NCBI RefSeq assembly: GCF_018403225.1
Contig: NZ_BOSG01000001.1
Location: 992,001-1,056,000 of the forward strand
Origin: Paenibacillus sp. J23TS9
GTDB taxonomy: Bacteria > Bacillota > Bacilli > Paenibacillales > Paenibacillaceae
DNA: 64,000 nt
Reading direction: 5' to 3'
Part shown: positions 41,091 to 50,038 of the stretch, one piece after another
Layout: every line of letters begins with the position of its first letter
Position numbering within the stretch: position 1 is the first letter of the stretch
Notes under the pieces: model-generated
The model's input: the letters and a program-made list of their open reading frames with translations, nothing else
Databases searched by the model: none
What the model was told of the DNA's origin: nothing
Program-made: the position numbers and the translations under genes

Positions 41091-44000
41091 ATGGACAGAC
41101 CTGGCTTGCAGGAAATAATGAAAGAACGAATATTAATACTTGATGGTGCCATGGGTACCATGATACAGCAGGTCGAGCTCGGTCCCGAGGATTTTGGAGG
41201 AGAAGAACTCGAAGGCTGTAATGAAATGCTGGTTCTAACACGTCCGGATGTCATTGAAGAGATTCATGAACAGTATCTGGAAGCGGGAGCCGATTTGATT
41301 GAAACCAATACTTTCGGTGCTACTTCCGTTGTACTTGCGGAATATGATATACCTGAAAAAGCTAGAGAAATTAACCTGAAGTCTGCCGAAATTGCCCGCC
41401 GGGCCGCTGATAAATTCAGCACGCCGGACAAGCCAAGATATGTTATCGGAGCGATGGGACCCACAACGAAGACACTTTCCGTTACCGGAGGCGTAACCTT
41501 TGAAGAACTGATAATCAGTTATGAAGAGCAAGCTTTTGCTTTAATTGAAGGCCGCGTCGATGCGCTGCTATTGGAGACGAGCCAGGATACACTGAACGTA
41601 AAAGCGGGAAGTATCGGGATCCGCCGGGCATTTGATAACAGTGGTGTCACCTTGCCAGTCATGATATCCGGTACGATTGAACCGATGGGTACAACGCTCG
41701 CCGGGCAGAATATTGAAGCATTTTATATTTCGCTCGAGCATTTGAGTCCGGTCTCCGTTGGTTTGAACTGCGCAACGGGACCCGAATTTATGCGGGATCA
41801 TATCCGCTCCTTGTCAGCCATGGCAAAAACGGCAGTCAGCTGCTATCCGAATGCCGGACTTCCGGATGAAAACGGGAATTATCATGAATCTCCGGAGTCG
41901 CTTGCACGTAAAATGGAAGACTTTGCGAAGCAGGGCTGGTTGAATATTGCCGGAGGATGTTGTGGTACGACCCCGGATCATATCCGAGCGTTGTCTGATA
42001 CGATGAGTCAATATCGCCCGCGGCCAATGGAAGGCACCCATTCACCCGCGATTTCAGGAATTGATCCGGTCTATATTGAATCCGATAACCGGCCTTATAT
42101 GGTGGGTGAACGGACCAATGTACTCGGTTCGCGGAAATTTAAACGCCTTATTGTTGAAGGCAAATATGAAGAAGCCTCGGAAATAGCCCGTGCACAGGTG
42201 AAGAATGGCGCTCATGTCATCGATGTTTGCGTACAAGATCCTGACCGTGATGAAACGGAAGATATGAAACTGTTCCTGGAGCTGGTCGCTAAAAAGGTCA
42301 AAGTGCCGCTCATGATCGATACCACAGACGCGGACGTGATTGATCTTGCATTGCAATACTCGCAAGGGAAGTCGATCATTAACTCCATTAATCTTGAAGA
42401 TGGTGAAGAAAAATTCGAACGGGTGACCCCGTTAATCCATAAATACGGAGCAGCTGTCGTTGTCGGCACCATTGATGAGACCGGGCAAGCGATTCATCGG
42501 GACGATAAGCTGAAAGTAGCTTTGCGCTCCCATGACCTTCTCGTGAACAAATACAAACTGCAAGCGGAAGATCTGATTTTTGATACACTGGTGTTTCCGG
42601 TGGGTACCGGGGATGAACAGTATATCGGATCTGCAAAGGAAACCATAGAAGGAATCCGACTCATTAAAGAAGCTTTGCCAGAATGTCAGACTATTCTCGG
42701 TATCAGCAACGTATCCTTCGGTTTGCCTGAAGCGGGACGTGAGGTATTGAATTCTGTATTCTTGTATGAATGTACGAAGGCAGGTCTCGATTACGCTATC
42801 GTCAATACGGAAAAGCTGGAGCGTTATGCCTCGATTTCGGAGGGGGATCGCAAGCTTGCAGAGGCATTGATTTATGATACAAATGATGTGACGCTTGCTG
42901 CTTTTGTAGCCGCGTTCCGGAACAAAAAGGTGGAGAAGAAGGAAAAGCTATCTAATCTGACCTTGGAGGAGCGTTTGGCAACTTATGTAGTGGAAGGAAC
43001 TAAGGAGGGGCTGCTTCCCGACTTGAAAGCTGCGCTGCAAAAATATGGAGCTTTGGAAATTATCAATGGTCCGCTGATGGCCGGAATGTCCGAGGTTGGA
43101 CGGCTGTTTAACAATAACGAGCTGATTGTGGCCGAGGTACTTCAGAGCGCAGAGGTCATGAAGGCTTCCGTGTCGTATCTGGAACAGTTCATGGAAAAAA
43201 ATGAGTCTTCAGTTAAAGGCAAAATGCTTTTGGCAACCGTTAAAGGTGATGTGCATGATATCGGGAAAAATCTGGTGGAGATCATCCTTTCCAATAATGG
43301 TTATCAGATCGTCAATCTGGGTATAAAAGTACCACCGGAAACTATTATTGAAGCCTACCGCAAAGAGAAGGCCGACATGATCGGTTTATCTGGACTTCTG
43401 GTTAAGTCTGCGCAGCAGATGGTCGTTACTGCGCAGGATTTGAAAAACGCGGGTGTAGACGTACCCATTATGGTAGGTGGGGCCGCCTTAACTCGTAAAT
43501 TTACGAAGACCCGAATCCGTCCGGAATACCAAGGCATGGTTGTATATGCAAAGGATGCTATGGATGGACTTGATATTGCCAATAAATTGATGGATCCTGT
43601 GCAGCGTGAGATGATGCAGACGGAAATGCAGGCAGAGCTTGAAGCAATGGCTGCGGAAGTGGAAAAGCCAAGAGCGATGCCGGAGCCGACAAGGGCCGCG
43701 AAGTCCAGCGTGTCGACTGATGTGCCCGTATTTAGCCCACCGGATATGGAGCGTCATATCATCCGGAATTACCCGATTACACATATCATTCCTTATATGA
43801 ATATGCAGATGCTTCTGGGGCATCATCTCGGTCTTAAGGGACAGGTAGAGCAGCTTCTTGCCGAAGGCAATAAGAAGGCGGTGGAACTCAAAGCCACGGT
43901 TGACAGCCTGCTGGATCAGGCTGCCAAGGAAGGAATCATTCAAGCTCATGCAATGTACCGATTCTTCCCGGCACAATCCCGGGGGAATGATGTCGTGATT

Positions 44001-44534
44001 TATGATCCTGAGGATACATCCAAGGTGCTTCACACCTTCAGCTTCCCGCGTCAAAATGTGCCTCCATTTCTTTGTTTGGCGGACTTCTTGAAGTCTGTCG
44101 ACAGCGGACAGATGGATTACGTTGGATTTTTGGTTGTGACAGCAGGTGAGGGGATCTCCAAGCTCTCTTCCGAATGGAAAGATAAAGGGGATTATCTCCG
44201 TTCACATGCGCTTCAATCGGTTGCACTCGAAACAGCCGAAGCCCTTGCTGAGCGTGTGCATCACATCATCCGGGATAGCTGGGGCATTCCGGATCCTGCG
44301 GATATGACCATGAAGCAGCGTCATGGAGCACGGTATCAAGGGATCCGCGTTTCATTCGGTTATCCGGCTTGTCCGGATCTTGAGGACCAGGAGCCGCTGT
44401 TTAATCTGATGCATCCTGAGGACATCGGTGTTCTGCTCACGGAAGGCTTCATGATGGAGCCGGAAGCATCGGTATCGGCCATGGTGTTCGCGCATCCGGA
44501 AGCTAGGTACTTTAATGTGGATAAGGTAAAATGA
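41091..44534 (+). CDS. metH: Cobalamin-dependent methionine synthase MetH
   Basis: This protein of about 1147 residues has all four modules in order: the homocysteine-binding domain (ILDGAMGTMIQ at the start; zinc ligands in GLNCATGP and GGCCGTTPDH), the methyltetrahydrofolate-binding TIM barrel (YMVGERTNVLGSRKFKRLI), the B12 cap and binding domain with D720-x-H722-x-x-G (GDVHDIGKNLVEIIL), and the C-terminal activation domain (HGARYQGIRVSFGYPACPDLEDQ). It methylates homocysteine to methionine. GGGGGGAAA precedes the ATG at 41091. No B12 or SAM riboswitch is visible in the 170-bp upstream gap. Confidence 0.97.
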   Translation: MDRPGLQEIMKERILILDGAMGTMIQQVELGPEDFGGEELEGCNEMLVLTRPDVIEEIHEQYLEAGADLIETNTFGATSVVLAEYDIPEKAREINLKSAEIARRAADKFSTPDKPRYVIGAMGPTTKTLSVTGGVTFEELIISYEEQAFALIEGRVDALLLETSQDTLNVKAGSIGIRRAFDNSGVTLPVMISGTIEPMGTTLAGQNIEAFYISLEHLSPVSVGLNCATGPEFMRDHIRSLSAMAKTAVSCYPNAGLPDENGNYHESPESLARKMEDFAKQGWLNIAGGCCGTTPDHIRALSDTMSQYRPRPMEGTHSPAISGIDPVYIESDNRPYMVGERTNVLGSRKFKRLIVEGKYEEASEIARAQVKNGAHVIDVCVQDPDRDETEDMKLFLELVAKKVKVPLMIDTTDADVIDLALQYSQGKSIINSINLEDGEEKFERVTPLIHKYGAAVVVGTIDETGQAIHRDDKLKVALRSHDLLVNKYKLQAEDLIFDTLVFPVGTGDEQYIGSAKETIEGIRLIKEALPECQTILGISNVSFGLPEAGREVLNSVFLYECTKAGLDYAIVNTEKLERYASISEGDRKLAEALIYDTNDVTLAAFVAAFRNKKVEKKEKLSNLTLEERLATYVVEGTKEGLLPDLKAALQKYGALEIINGPLMAGMSEVGRLFNNNELIVAEVLQSAEVMKASVSYLEQFMEKNESSVKGKMLLATVKGDVHDIGKNLVEIILSNNGYQIVNLGIKVPPETIIEAYRKEKADMIGLSGLLVKSAQQMVVTAQDLKNAGVDVPIMVGGAALTRKFTKTRIRPEYQGMVVYAKDAMDGLDIANKLMDPVQREMMQTEMQAELEAMAAEVEKPRAMPEPTRAAKSSVSTDVPVFSPPDMERHIIRNYPITHIIPYMNMQMLLGHHLGLKGQVEQLLAEGNKKAVELKATVDSLLDQAAKEGIIQAHAMYRFFPAQSRGNDVVIYDPEDTSKVLHTFSFPRQNVPPFLCLADFLKSVDSGQMDYVGFLVVTAGEGISKLSSEWKDKGDYLRSHALQSVALETAEALAERVHHIIRDSWGIPDPADMTMKQRHGARYQGIRVSFGYPACPDLEDQEPLFNLMHPEDIGVLLTEGFMMEPEASVSAMVFAHPEARYFNVDKVK

Positions 44535-44570
44535 TACCTGTTGTACCGGTTCATTTATAGGTTAAATGGG

Positions 44571-44611
44571 AACGATGCTGCTTGCTAACGACGGAGCAGC
44601 CGTTTCTTCTT
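44571..44611 (+). terminator. Terminator candidate after metH
   Basis: AACGATGCTGCT pairs imperfectly with AGCAGCCGTT over a 12-nt loop, followed by TTCTTCTT. The short tail lies just before the rnz ribosome site. Confidence 0.5.
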
Positions 44612-44642
44612 GCTGACATACATAGAAAGAAGGTTGCTAGTT

Positions 44643-45572
44643 ATGGAACTTGAATTTTTGGGGACCAATGCGGGAGTACCCTCACTTCAGCGGAATGTGA
44701 CGTCGATGGCTCTGCGAATGTTTGAAGAGCGGCGAACGTTTTGGTTATTCGACTGTGGGGAAGCGACGCAGCATCAGATTCTGCGATCTTCATTAAAGCT
44801 CAGCAAACTGGAAAAGGTATTTATCACACATTTGCATGGGGATCACATTTTTGGATTACCCGGGTTATTGTCCAGCCGTGCTTATCAAGGAGGTACAACC
44901 AAACTAACGGTTTACGGTCCTCCTGGATTAAAACAGTTTGTTGATGTCAGTTTGACTTTGAGTCAGTCAAGAATCGAATACGAACTTGAGGTCATTGAAC
45001 ATACTGGCGGATTGGTGTATGAGGATCAGGAAATAAGGGTTGAATCGCTGCTGCTGGATCACCGTGTGGATAGTTATGGCTACCGCATTGCTGAGAAAGA
45101 CAAGGCTGGTAGTCTTGATCTTAAGCGGCTTGCCGAGTACGGGCTTAAACCCGGACCCGCATATGGCCGGCTGAAAAGAGGAGAAAGCATCGATCTGGGA
45201 GATGGCCAGCTGTTGAAGCCAGAAGATGTTTTGGGTTCACCCAAAAAGGGGAGAGTCGTAACCATTCTGGGTGATACACGGCCCTGCGATAATGTTTTGA
45301 CGCTTGCCCGAGATGCGAATCTATTGGTCCATGAAGCCACATTTATGCATGATCTGAAAGAATCGGCTTATAATTATCATCATTGTACGTCGATTCAGGC
45401 GGCAGAAGCCGCTCTGAAGGCTGGAGCCAAAGAACTGATCCTTACCCATTTCAGCTCGCGATATAAAGATCTCGAGCATCTTCAGCCGCTGCTTGCGGAA
45501 GCTAAAACCATTTTTCCAAATACAAAGCTTGCTGAAGAGCTAGTATTGTTTCCCGTTCAGAGACATGCTTAA
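44643..45572 (+). CDS. rnz: Ribonuclease Z
   Basis: This 309-residue metallo-beta-lactamase-fold nuclease starts MELEFLGTNAGVPSLQRNVTS and contains FITHLHGDHIFGLPGLL (zinc ligands) and late motifs GDTRPCD, HEATFMHD and LILTHFSSRY. It cleaves the 3' end of tRNA precursors lacking an encoded CCA. ATG 44643 is preceded by AGAAGG; the longer frame from 44610 lacks a good site. A strong terminator follows. Confidence 0.95.
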   Translation: MELEFLGTNAGVPSLQRNVTSMALRMFEERRTFWLFDCGEATQHQILRSSLKLSKLEKVFITHLHGDHIFGLPGLLSSRAYQGGTTKLTVYGPPGLKQFVDVSLTLSQSRIEYELEVIEHTGGLVYEDQEIRVESLLLDHRVDSYGYRIAEKDKAGSLDLKRLAEYGLKPGPAYGRLKRGESIDLGDGQLLKPEDVLGSPKKGRVVTILGDTRPCDNVLTLARDANLLVHEATFMHDLKESAYNYHHCTSIQAAEAALKAGAKELILTHFSSRYKDLEHLQPLLAEAKTIFPNTKLAEELVLFPVQRHA

Positions 45573-45605
45573 AGATCAGGATAGAGAACGAGAAATCATG
45601 AGTTG

Positions 45606-45630
45606 AAAAAGCTCCCTATGGAGCTTTTTT
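45606..45630 (+). terminator. Terminator of rnz
   Basis: AAAAAGCTCC/GGAGCTTTTTT with loop CTAT. Confidence 0.9.
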
Positions 45631-46028
45631 CTATATTGGAGTAAGCTTTAAACGTGATTCCATACGGCCTCCAGCGGCTGAAGGATATCGCATGGGAATG
45701 GATTATTTTCCGGGAAAGCGCAGGAAATGACACAAGGTATCAACTCCAGACTTTTTCAGGCTTAGGAAGCGGATATCTTTGACGAACTGCGGTGAAAAAG
45801 AGTCTAAAGCGTCGTGGGAATAGAAAGAGTTGCTTCAATGAGTTGCGGCTTTTCTTCATTTTTCTTAGAATAGAACTTGCGTAATCATTTGAAACGGGAT
45901 TGTTTTCTGTTTCCATATAGGAAATACTGAGCATAGAACGGGAAATGCTGAACAGAAAATAGTCCGTAACATACTCTGAATACAGGTATATTGTCTATCT
46001 GTCTGAGGAATCGGAAAGAGGCACAGCG
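45631..46028. other. Intergenic region without a recognised gene
   Basis: Short overlapping frames on the minus strand (for example 45740-45934) lack ribosome sites. Around 45924-45965, GGAAATACTGAGCATAGAAC is followed by the near copy GGGAAATGCTGAACAGAAA, a degenerate tandem repeat. The right end presumably holds the promoter of the NagD-like gene. Confidence 0.4.
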
Positions 46029-46841
46029 ATGACACAATACAAAGAAACAAAAGGTCTGTTGATTGACCTTGACGGAACTCTCTATCATGGGAAAAATCGT
46101 ATTCCCGGAGCGGATACGCTGATCCAAACGTTAAAGAAACACAATATTCCTTATATGTTCGTGACGAACAATTCATCCAGAACAGCTGAGGGCGTTGCTG
46201 CCCATTTGAATGAAATGGGGATTCAAGCTTTGCCGGAAGAAGTATGTACATCTTCACTTGCTGCGGCGAAATATATTGCTGAAGAATCTCCAGGAGCTGC
46301 TGTGGCTATGCTAGGAGAAGAAGGACTTCGTCTCGCGCTGATGGATGCGGGATTACATATCGTTGACGATAATCCGCAATTCGTTGTGCAGGGAATTGAC
46401 CGTTCATTTACATACGAGACACTGGCCAATGCGGTTCGGTGGATCCGTGAAGGGGCTGTGTATGTGTTGACGAACCCGGACCTGCTTCTTCCGTCGGATC
46501 ATGGCTTGGTACCTGGAGCGGGTGCTCTGGCTGCATCTATACAGGCTGCATCCGGGGTTGAGCCCGTGATAATCGGTAAGCCTGCCGGCCATCTGATGAC
46601 TTTTGCTACGGATCGATTAGGCATATCACCTGCAGAAGCAACGGTTGTTGGTGATAATATGCGCACAGATATTGCCGCCGGAGCGGCTGCGGGTTGTCAG
46701 ACAATCCTCGTTTTGACCGGACTAACCACGGAGGAGAATTTGGCCGAGCAAATCCAGAATGCTGGACTTGAAGCGGACATTATTTGTAAAGATTTGTACG
46801 AATTAAAGGAAATCGTATGTCCGTCCTCAAAGAACATTTAA
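46029..46841 (+). CDS. HAD-IIA phosphatase (NagD/AraL-like, TIGR01457 type)
   Basis: This 270-residue protein has motif I GLLIDLDGTLYHGKNRIPGA, motif II FVTNNSSRT, motif III Lys in VIIGKPAGHLM and motif IV VVGDNMRTDIAAGAAAGCQTILVLTG. The C2 cap lies between. Such enzymes dephosphorylate sugar phosphates and nucleotides with broad specificity. AGAGG lies 9 nt before the ATG. mutM follows 46 bp downstream. Confidence 0.92.
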   Translation: MTQYKETKGLLIDLDGTLYHGKNRIPGADTLIQTLKKHNIPYMFVTNNSSRTAEGVAAHLNEMGIQALPEEVCTSSLAAAKYIAEESPGAAVAMLGEEGLRLALMDAGLHIVDDNPQFVVQGIDRSFTYETLANAVRWIREGAVYVLTNPDLLLPSDHGLVPGAGALAASIQAASGVEPVIIGKPAGHLMTFATDRLGISPAEATVVGDNMRTDIAAGAAAGCQTILVLTGLTTEENLAEQIQNAGLEADIICKDLYELKEIVCPSSKNI

Positions 46842-46887
46842 ATATATTGAAGCCATCATTGCTATATACGAAAGGATTGATGAACAA

Positions 46888-47703
46888 ATGCCGGAACTGC
46901 CGGAAATGGAAAATTACCGAAGACTACTTTCGGAGTATATAATAAACCAGCCGATCACTCATGTGGTTGTCAACCGAGAAAAGTCAATCAATGTACCAGC
47001 AGACCAGTTCATAAATGAGCTGACTGGACTGCGTGCTATTTTTGTGGAAAGACGTGGAAAGTATCTCGTTTTTCATATGAATAACGGTCGCAGACTCCTG
47101 CTGCATCTCATGCTGGGCGGAATGTTGTACTATGGAACAGAGGAAGGCCGTCTGAGCCGGAATACTCAGGTGGAAATTACTTTTGGACAGAATACATTAT
47201 ACTTTATCGGTCTTCGTCTTGGATATCTCCATCTGCTGTCCGCCAAGGAAGTAGAAGAAATCCTAAAGCCGCTTGGGCCGGAATTGTTTGACCGGAGAAT
47301 GAGCAAGGAGCGTTTTGTGGAGCTGCTCAAAGGGCGGCGCGGTGCGATGAAAAGCCTGCTTGTCAATCAGCATGTCATCGCGGGCATTGGCAACTGCTAT
47401 GCGGATGAGATCGCTTTTGAAGCCGGATTGCTTCCTTCCGTCAAGATACAGGATCTTTCAGAAGAGGCGATAGGCAGATTATATGACGCGATGCTGAAGG
47501 TTTTACCTGATGCGCTGGAGCATGGAGGTTACATGGAGGCTCCCTTTATGGAGGGAGATACTCGGACCGGTGGATATGATGACATGTGCAAAGTTTACGA
47601 CCGTGAAGGGGAAGGCTGCGTTCGCTGCGGCGGGGTTGTGAACAGAATTGAATTGACAGGACGCAAAGCATTCTTTTGTCCGTCCTGCCAGCATGAACAA
47701 TAA
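46888..47703 (+). CDS. mutM: Fpg/Nei-family DNA glycosylase (MutM-like)
   Basis: This 271-residue protein begins MPELPEMENYRR, giving the catalytic Pro2 and Glu3, and has the helix-two-turn-helix NQHVIAGIGNCYADEIAFEAG and a C-terminal zinc finger C-x2-C-x16-C-x2-C (CVRCGG...CPSCQ). It removes oxidised purines (8-oxoguanine, Fapy) and nicks the abasic site. Sequence alone leaves open whether it is the main MutM or a second Fpg-type paralogue. It overlaps nfo by 11 bp, coupling glycosylase and AP endonuclease production. Confidence 0.9.
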   Translation: MPELPEMENYRRLLSEYIINQPITHVVVNREKSINVPADQFINELTGLRAIFVERRGKYLVFHMNNGRRLLLHLMLGGMLYYGTEEGRLSRNTQVEITFGQNTLYFIGLRLGYLHLLSAKEVEEILKPLGPELFDRRMSKERFVELLKGRRGAMKSLLVNQHVIAGIGNCYADEIAFEAGLLPSVKIQDLSEEAIGRLYDAMLKVLPDALEHGGYMEAPFMEGDTRTGGYDDMCKVYDREGEGCVRCGGVVNRIELTGRKAFFCPSCQHEQ

Positions 47704-48550
47704 ACGATTGATCGGTTGTCATGTCAGCACCCGCGGAGGCTTTGGGAGAGCAGCCAAGCGGGCATGGGATATGGGAGCCAGAGCATTTCAATACTTTCCT
47801 AAAAATCCGCGCAGTCTGGCATGGAAGGATCTAGATGCCATCGCTGCGGCGGATTGCTTTCGTTTTTGCCGGGAAAAAGGGATGCCAAGCATAGCTCATA
47901 CACCTTACCCGGTGAATATTGCAGCTGGAGATACACGGGGGGATGAACTGTACCAAGTTACTGTGGCATCCCTGAAAAATGATCTGATCATTGCCGAGGC
48001 CTGCGGATCTGTAGGAATTGTCGTACATTTTGGCCATCTGAAAAGCAATGACCCGTTACAAGGCTATAAAAATATAATACAATGTTTAAATGAAACGCTG
48101 GCTGATTGGCAGGGCAATGCAAAAATACTGCTTGAAAATCAAGCGGGTCAACCAGGATCGATGGGAATTACGCTTGAAGAGCTGGTTAATGTCCGCAATT
48201 TGGCTAACGAGCCGAAAAAAATTGCGTTTTGTCTGGATACCTGCCATGCTTATGCTTCGGCCACATGGATTCCCGGAGAAACCGATCGTTTGATGGAGCG
48301 TGGACGTGAGCTTGGATACTGGGAAGAGCTTGCAGCCTTACATTTGAACGATTCAAGATATCCGTCCGGTTCTGGGAAAGATCGTCATGCCCGGATCGGT
48401 GAAGGTTATATCGGGACAGAGGCAATTGTTGAACTTATCTCATTTCCAGAGTTTAAACGCAAGCCTCTTATTTTGGAAACGGAACCTGGTAAGGATGGAA
48501 CGCATAGGGATGAGATTGAGTACTTATACCGTTGCATAGAAGAGGAATGA
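47693..48550 (+). CDS. nfo: Deoxyribonuclease IV (endonuclease IV, Nfo)
   Basis: This 285-residue AP endonuclease of the TIM-barrel family has GCHVSTRGGFGRAAKRAWDMGARAFQYFPKNPRS, HTPYPVNIA, VVHFGH, LLENQAG, CLDTCHAYA, HLNDSRYPSGSGKDRHARIGEGYIG and LETEPG. These supply the His, Glu and Asp ligands of the three-zinc centre. It cleaves 5' to abasic sites left by glycosylases such as the overlapping mutM product, so the pair forms a base-excision repair unit. The start at 47693 lies within the end of mutM. Confidence 0.96.
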   Translation: MNNKRLIGCHVSTRGGFGRAAKRAWDMGARAFQYFPKNPRSLAWKDLDAIAAADCFRFCREKGMPSIAHTPYPVNIAAGDTRGDELYQVTVASLKNDLIIAEACGSVGIVVHFGHLKSNDPLQGYKNIIQCLNETLADWQGNAKILLENQAGQPGSMGITLEELVNVRNLANEPKKIAFCLDTCHAYASATWIPGETDRLMERGRELGYWEELAALHLNDSRYPSGSGKDRHARIGEGYIGTEAIVELISFPEFKRKPLILETEPGKDGTHRDEIEYLYRCIEEE

Positions 48551-48603
48551 AGAAATAGAGCTTATACGAGCAATGGGAAGAACGGGAGAAAGGGGGAGCG
48601 GCT

Positions 48604-48945
48604 GTGATTCATTTGTATCTGGATGATTACCGGCGTTGTCCGCAAGGATTTGCTCTAGCCAGAAATGCACAGGAATGTCTTTTGATGCTGGAAGAATGTA
48701 AGGTTGATATTTTGTCACTGGATTTCGACCTTGGCCCCGGTGAGCCTACCGGAAAAGAGGTTGTACGGGGGATGATTGCCAGGCAGCTGTTCCCTCGGGA
48801 AATATATCTGCATACATCCAGCATGTGGGGGAAAAGAGAGATGTACGAGCTTCTCTATCAGTCCGTTCCTGAGCAAGTGAAGCTGCATAACGGTCCGATG
48901 CCTTCGGAGGTGCTGGATCGTATTGCTGAGGGGGTGCGGAAATGA
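48604..48945 (+). CDS. Cyclic-phosphate-processing receiver-domain protein
   Basis: This 113-residue stand-alone receiver-like protein has MIHLYLDDYRRCPQGF with the acidic pair, then DILSLDFDLGPGEPTGKEVVRGMI holding the central Asp, and LHTSSMWGKREMYELL. The pattern fits the cREC receiver variant predicted to process cyclic phosphates in nucleotide or RNA metabolism. Function is by family prediction only. It starts at GTG 48604 after AGGGGGAG and overlaps the thioredoxin gene by 4 bp. Confidence 0.75.
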   Translation: MIHLYLDDYRRCPQGFALARNAQECLLMLEECKVDILSLDFDLGPGEPTGKEVVRGMIARQLFPREIYLHTSSMWGKREMYELLYQSVPEQVKLHNGPMPSEVLDRIAEGVRK

Positions 48946-49262
48946 GGGAATTGGACGAAAAGCAGCTGCTTGAAGAGTTGTGGAGCAAGGGCAAGCCTTT
49001 GGCTGTCTTCCTGCACACCCCTTTTTGTGGAACCTGCAAGGTGGCACGCAGAATGCTTGAAGTTACGGAGCACCTGCTTCCGGAAGGCATCCTTGCAGAA
49101 GCGGATGTGAATATGCTGCCTAAGGTAGTGGAGCAGTACAGGATCTCGAGTGTTCCTGCCCTGCTTATCGCAGACCCAAAACGCACCGGTAAACCTGAAA
49201 TTATATATTCCATGGGATCGGTAGAGGACTTGTTAGCTCAAATAAGGGGAGTGCTTTCATGA
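48942..49262 (+). CDS. Thioredoxin-family protein
   Basis: This 106-residue thioredoxin fold has the active site TPFCGTCKVARRML (C-G-T-C in place of C-G-P-C), the cis-Pro in ISSVPALLI and a C-terminal helix. Its lack of a signal suggests cytosolic reduction. It overlaps both neighbours by 4 bp (ATGA), so the receiver, thioredoxin and ABC ATPase genes form a coupled unit. Confidence 0.9.
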   Translation: MRELDEKQLLEELWSKGKPLAVFLHTPFCGTCKVARRMLEVTEHLLPEGILAEADVNMLPKVVEQYRISSVPALLIADPKRTGKPEIIYSMGSVEDLLAQIRGVLS

Positions 49263-50032
49263 TTTCGATGCGGGATGTGTCATTGAGAAGAGAAGAGAAT
49301 CAAATTTTGGATCATATATCCCTGGAAATCAAAAAGGGAGAAAATTGGGTTATCTTAGGACGCAATGGTTCCGGCAAAACGACGATTCTGGAAATGCTCA
49401 CAGGATATCTTTTTCCAAGTGAAGGCCGTATTGAGGTGCTGGGAAATATATATGGGGAATGTGATGTCCGTGAAGTCCGTAAGGAGATTGGCTATATCAG
49501 CCCCAATCTACTGGAAAAGCTGAACCTGAGTGATCCGGTGTGGGAGGTCGTTGCCACAGGTGCATATGCGTTTTTACGCTTTTACCAGGAGATTCCAAGC
49601 GAGGTTAAAGAAAGAGCCCTGAAGATTCTGGATGAAATGAATCTGGGTAAGCTCTCATATCATCCGCTGGGTACACTGTCTCAAGGTGAACGAAAAAAGG
49701 TGATGCTTGCGCGAAGCCTGATGAGTGAGCCCAAGCTTCTGATTTTGGACGAGCCCTGTGCGGGTCTTGATTTGTATGAGCGCGAAAAGATGCTTGCTGA
49801 GGTTGAGCGGCTTGGGGAGCGGGACATCACCGTGGTCTACGTGACTCACCATGTGGAAGAGATTATGCCGTTGTTTACACATACGGCCCTGATCCGCGAC
49901 GGGAAAATAGCGGGTGCCGGTCCGAAACAAGAAATTTTGAACAATGAAATGATAAAACAAACCTACGATATTCCGGCCCGGATCGAATGGGACGGCGGCC
50001 GGCCTTGGATTAAAGTGGTTTCTGGAGGGTAA
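49259..50032 (+). CDS. ABC transporter ATP-binding protein (YlmA-like, orphan)
   Basis: This 257-residue protein has Walker A GRNGSGKTTILEML, signature TLSQGERKKVMLARSL, Walker B LLILDEPCAGLDLYERE and switch THHVEEI. The resemblance is to YlmA/PhnC-like ATPases found without a permease; none is encoded next to it. It may energise an unlinked permease or act in a non-transport role. The start overlaps the thioredoxin gene by 4 bp. Confidence 0.88.
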   Translation: MISMRDVSLRREENQILDHISLEIKKGENWVILGRNGSGKTTILEMLTGYLFPSEGRIEVLGNIYGECDVREVRKEIGYISPNLLEKLNLSDPVWEVVATGAYAFLRFYQEIPSEVKERALKILDEMNLGKLSYHPLGTLSQGERKKVMLARSLMSEPKLLILDEPCAGLDLYEREKMLAEVERLGERDITVVYVTHHVEEIMPLFTHTALIRDGKIAGAGPKQEILNNEMIKQTYDIPARIEWDGGRPWIKVVSGG

Positions 50033-50038
50033 TCCGTT

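Noticed and set aside
45740-45934. 64-codon minus-strand frame in the gap before the NagD-like gene
   Set aside because: No ribosome site; composition is basic and irregular, and the region holds degenerate repeats.
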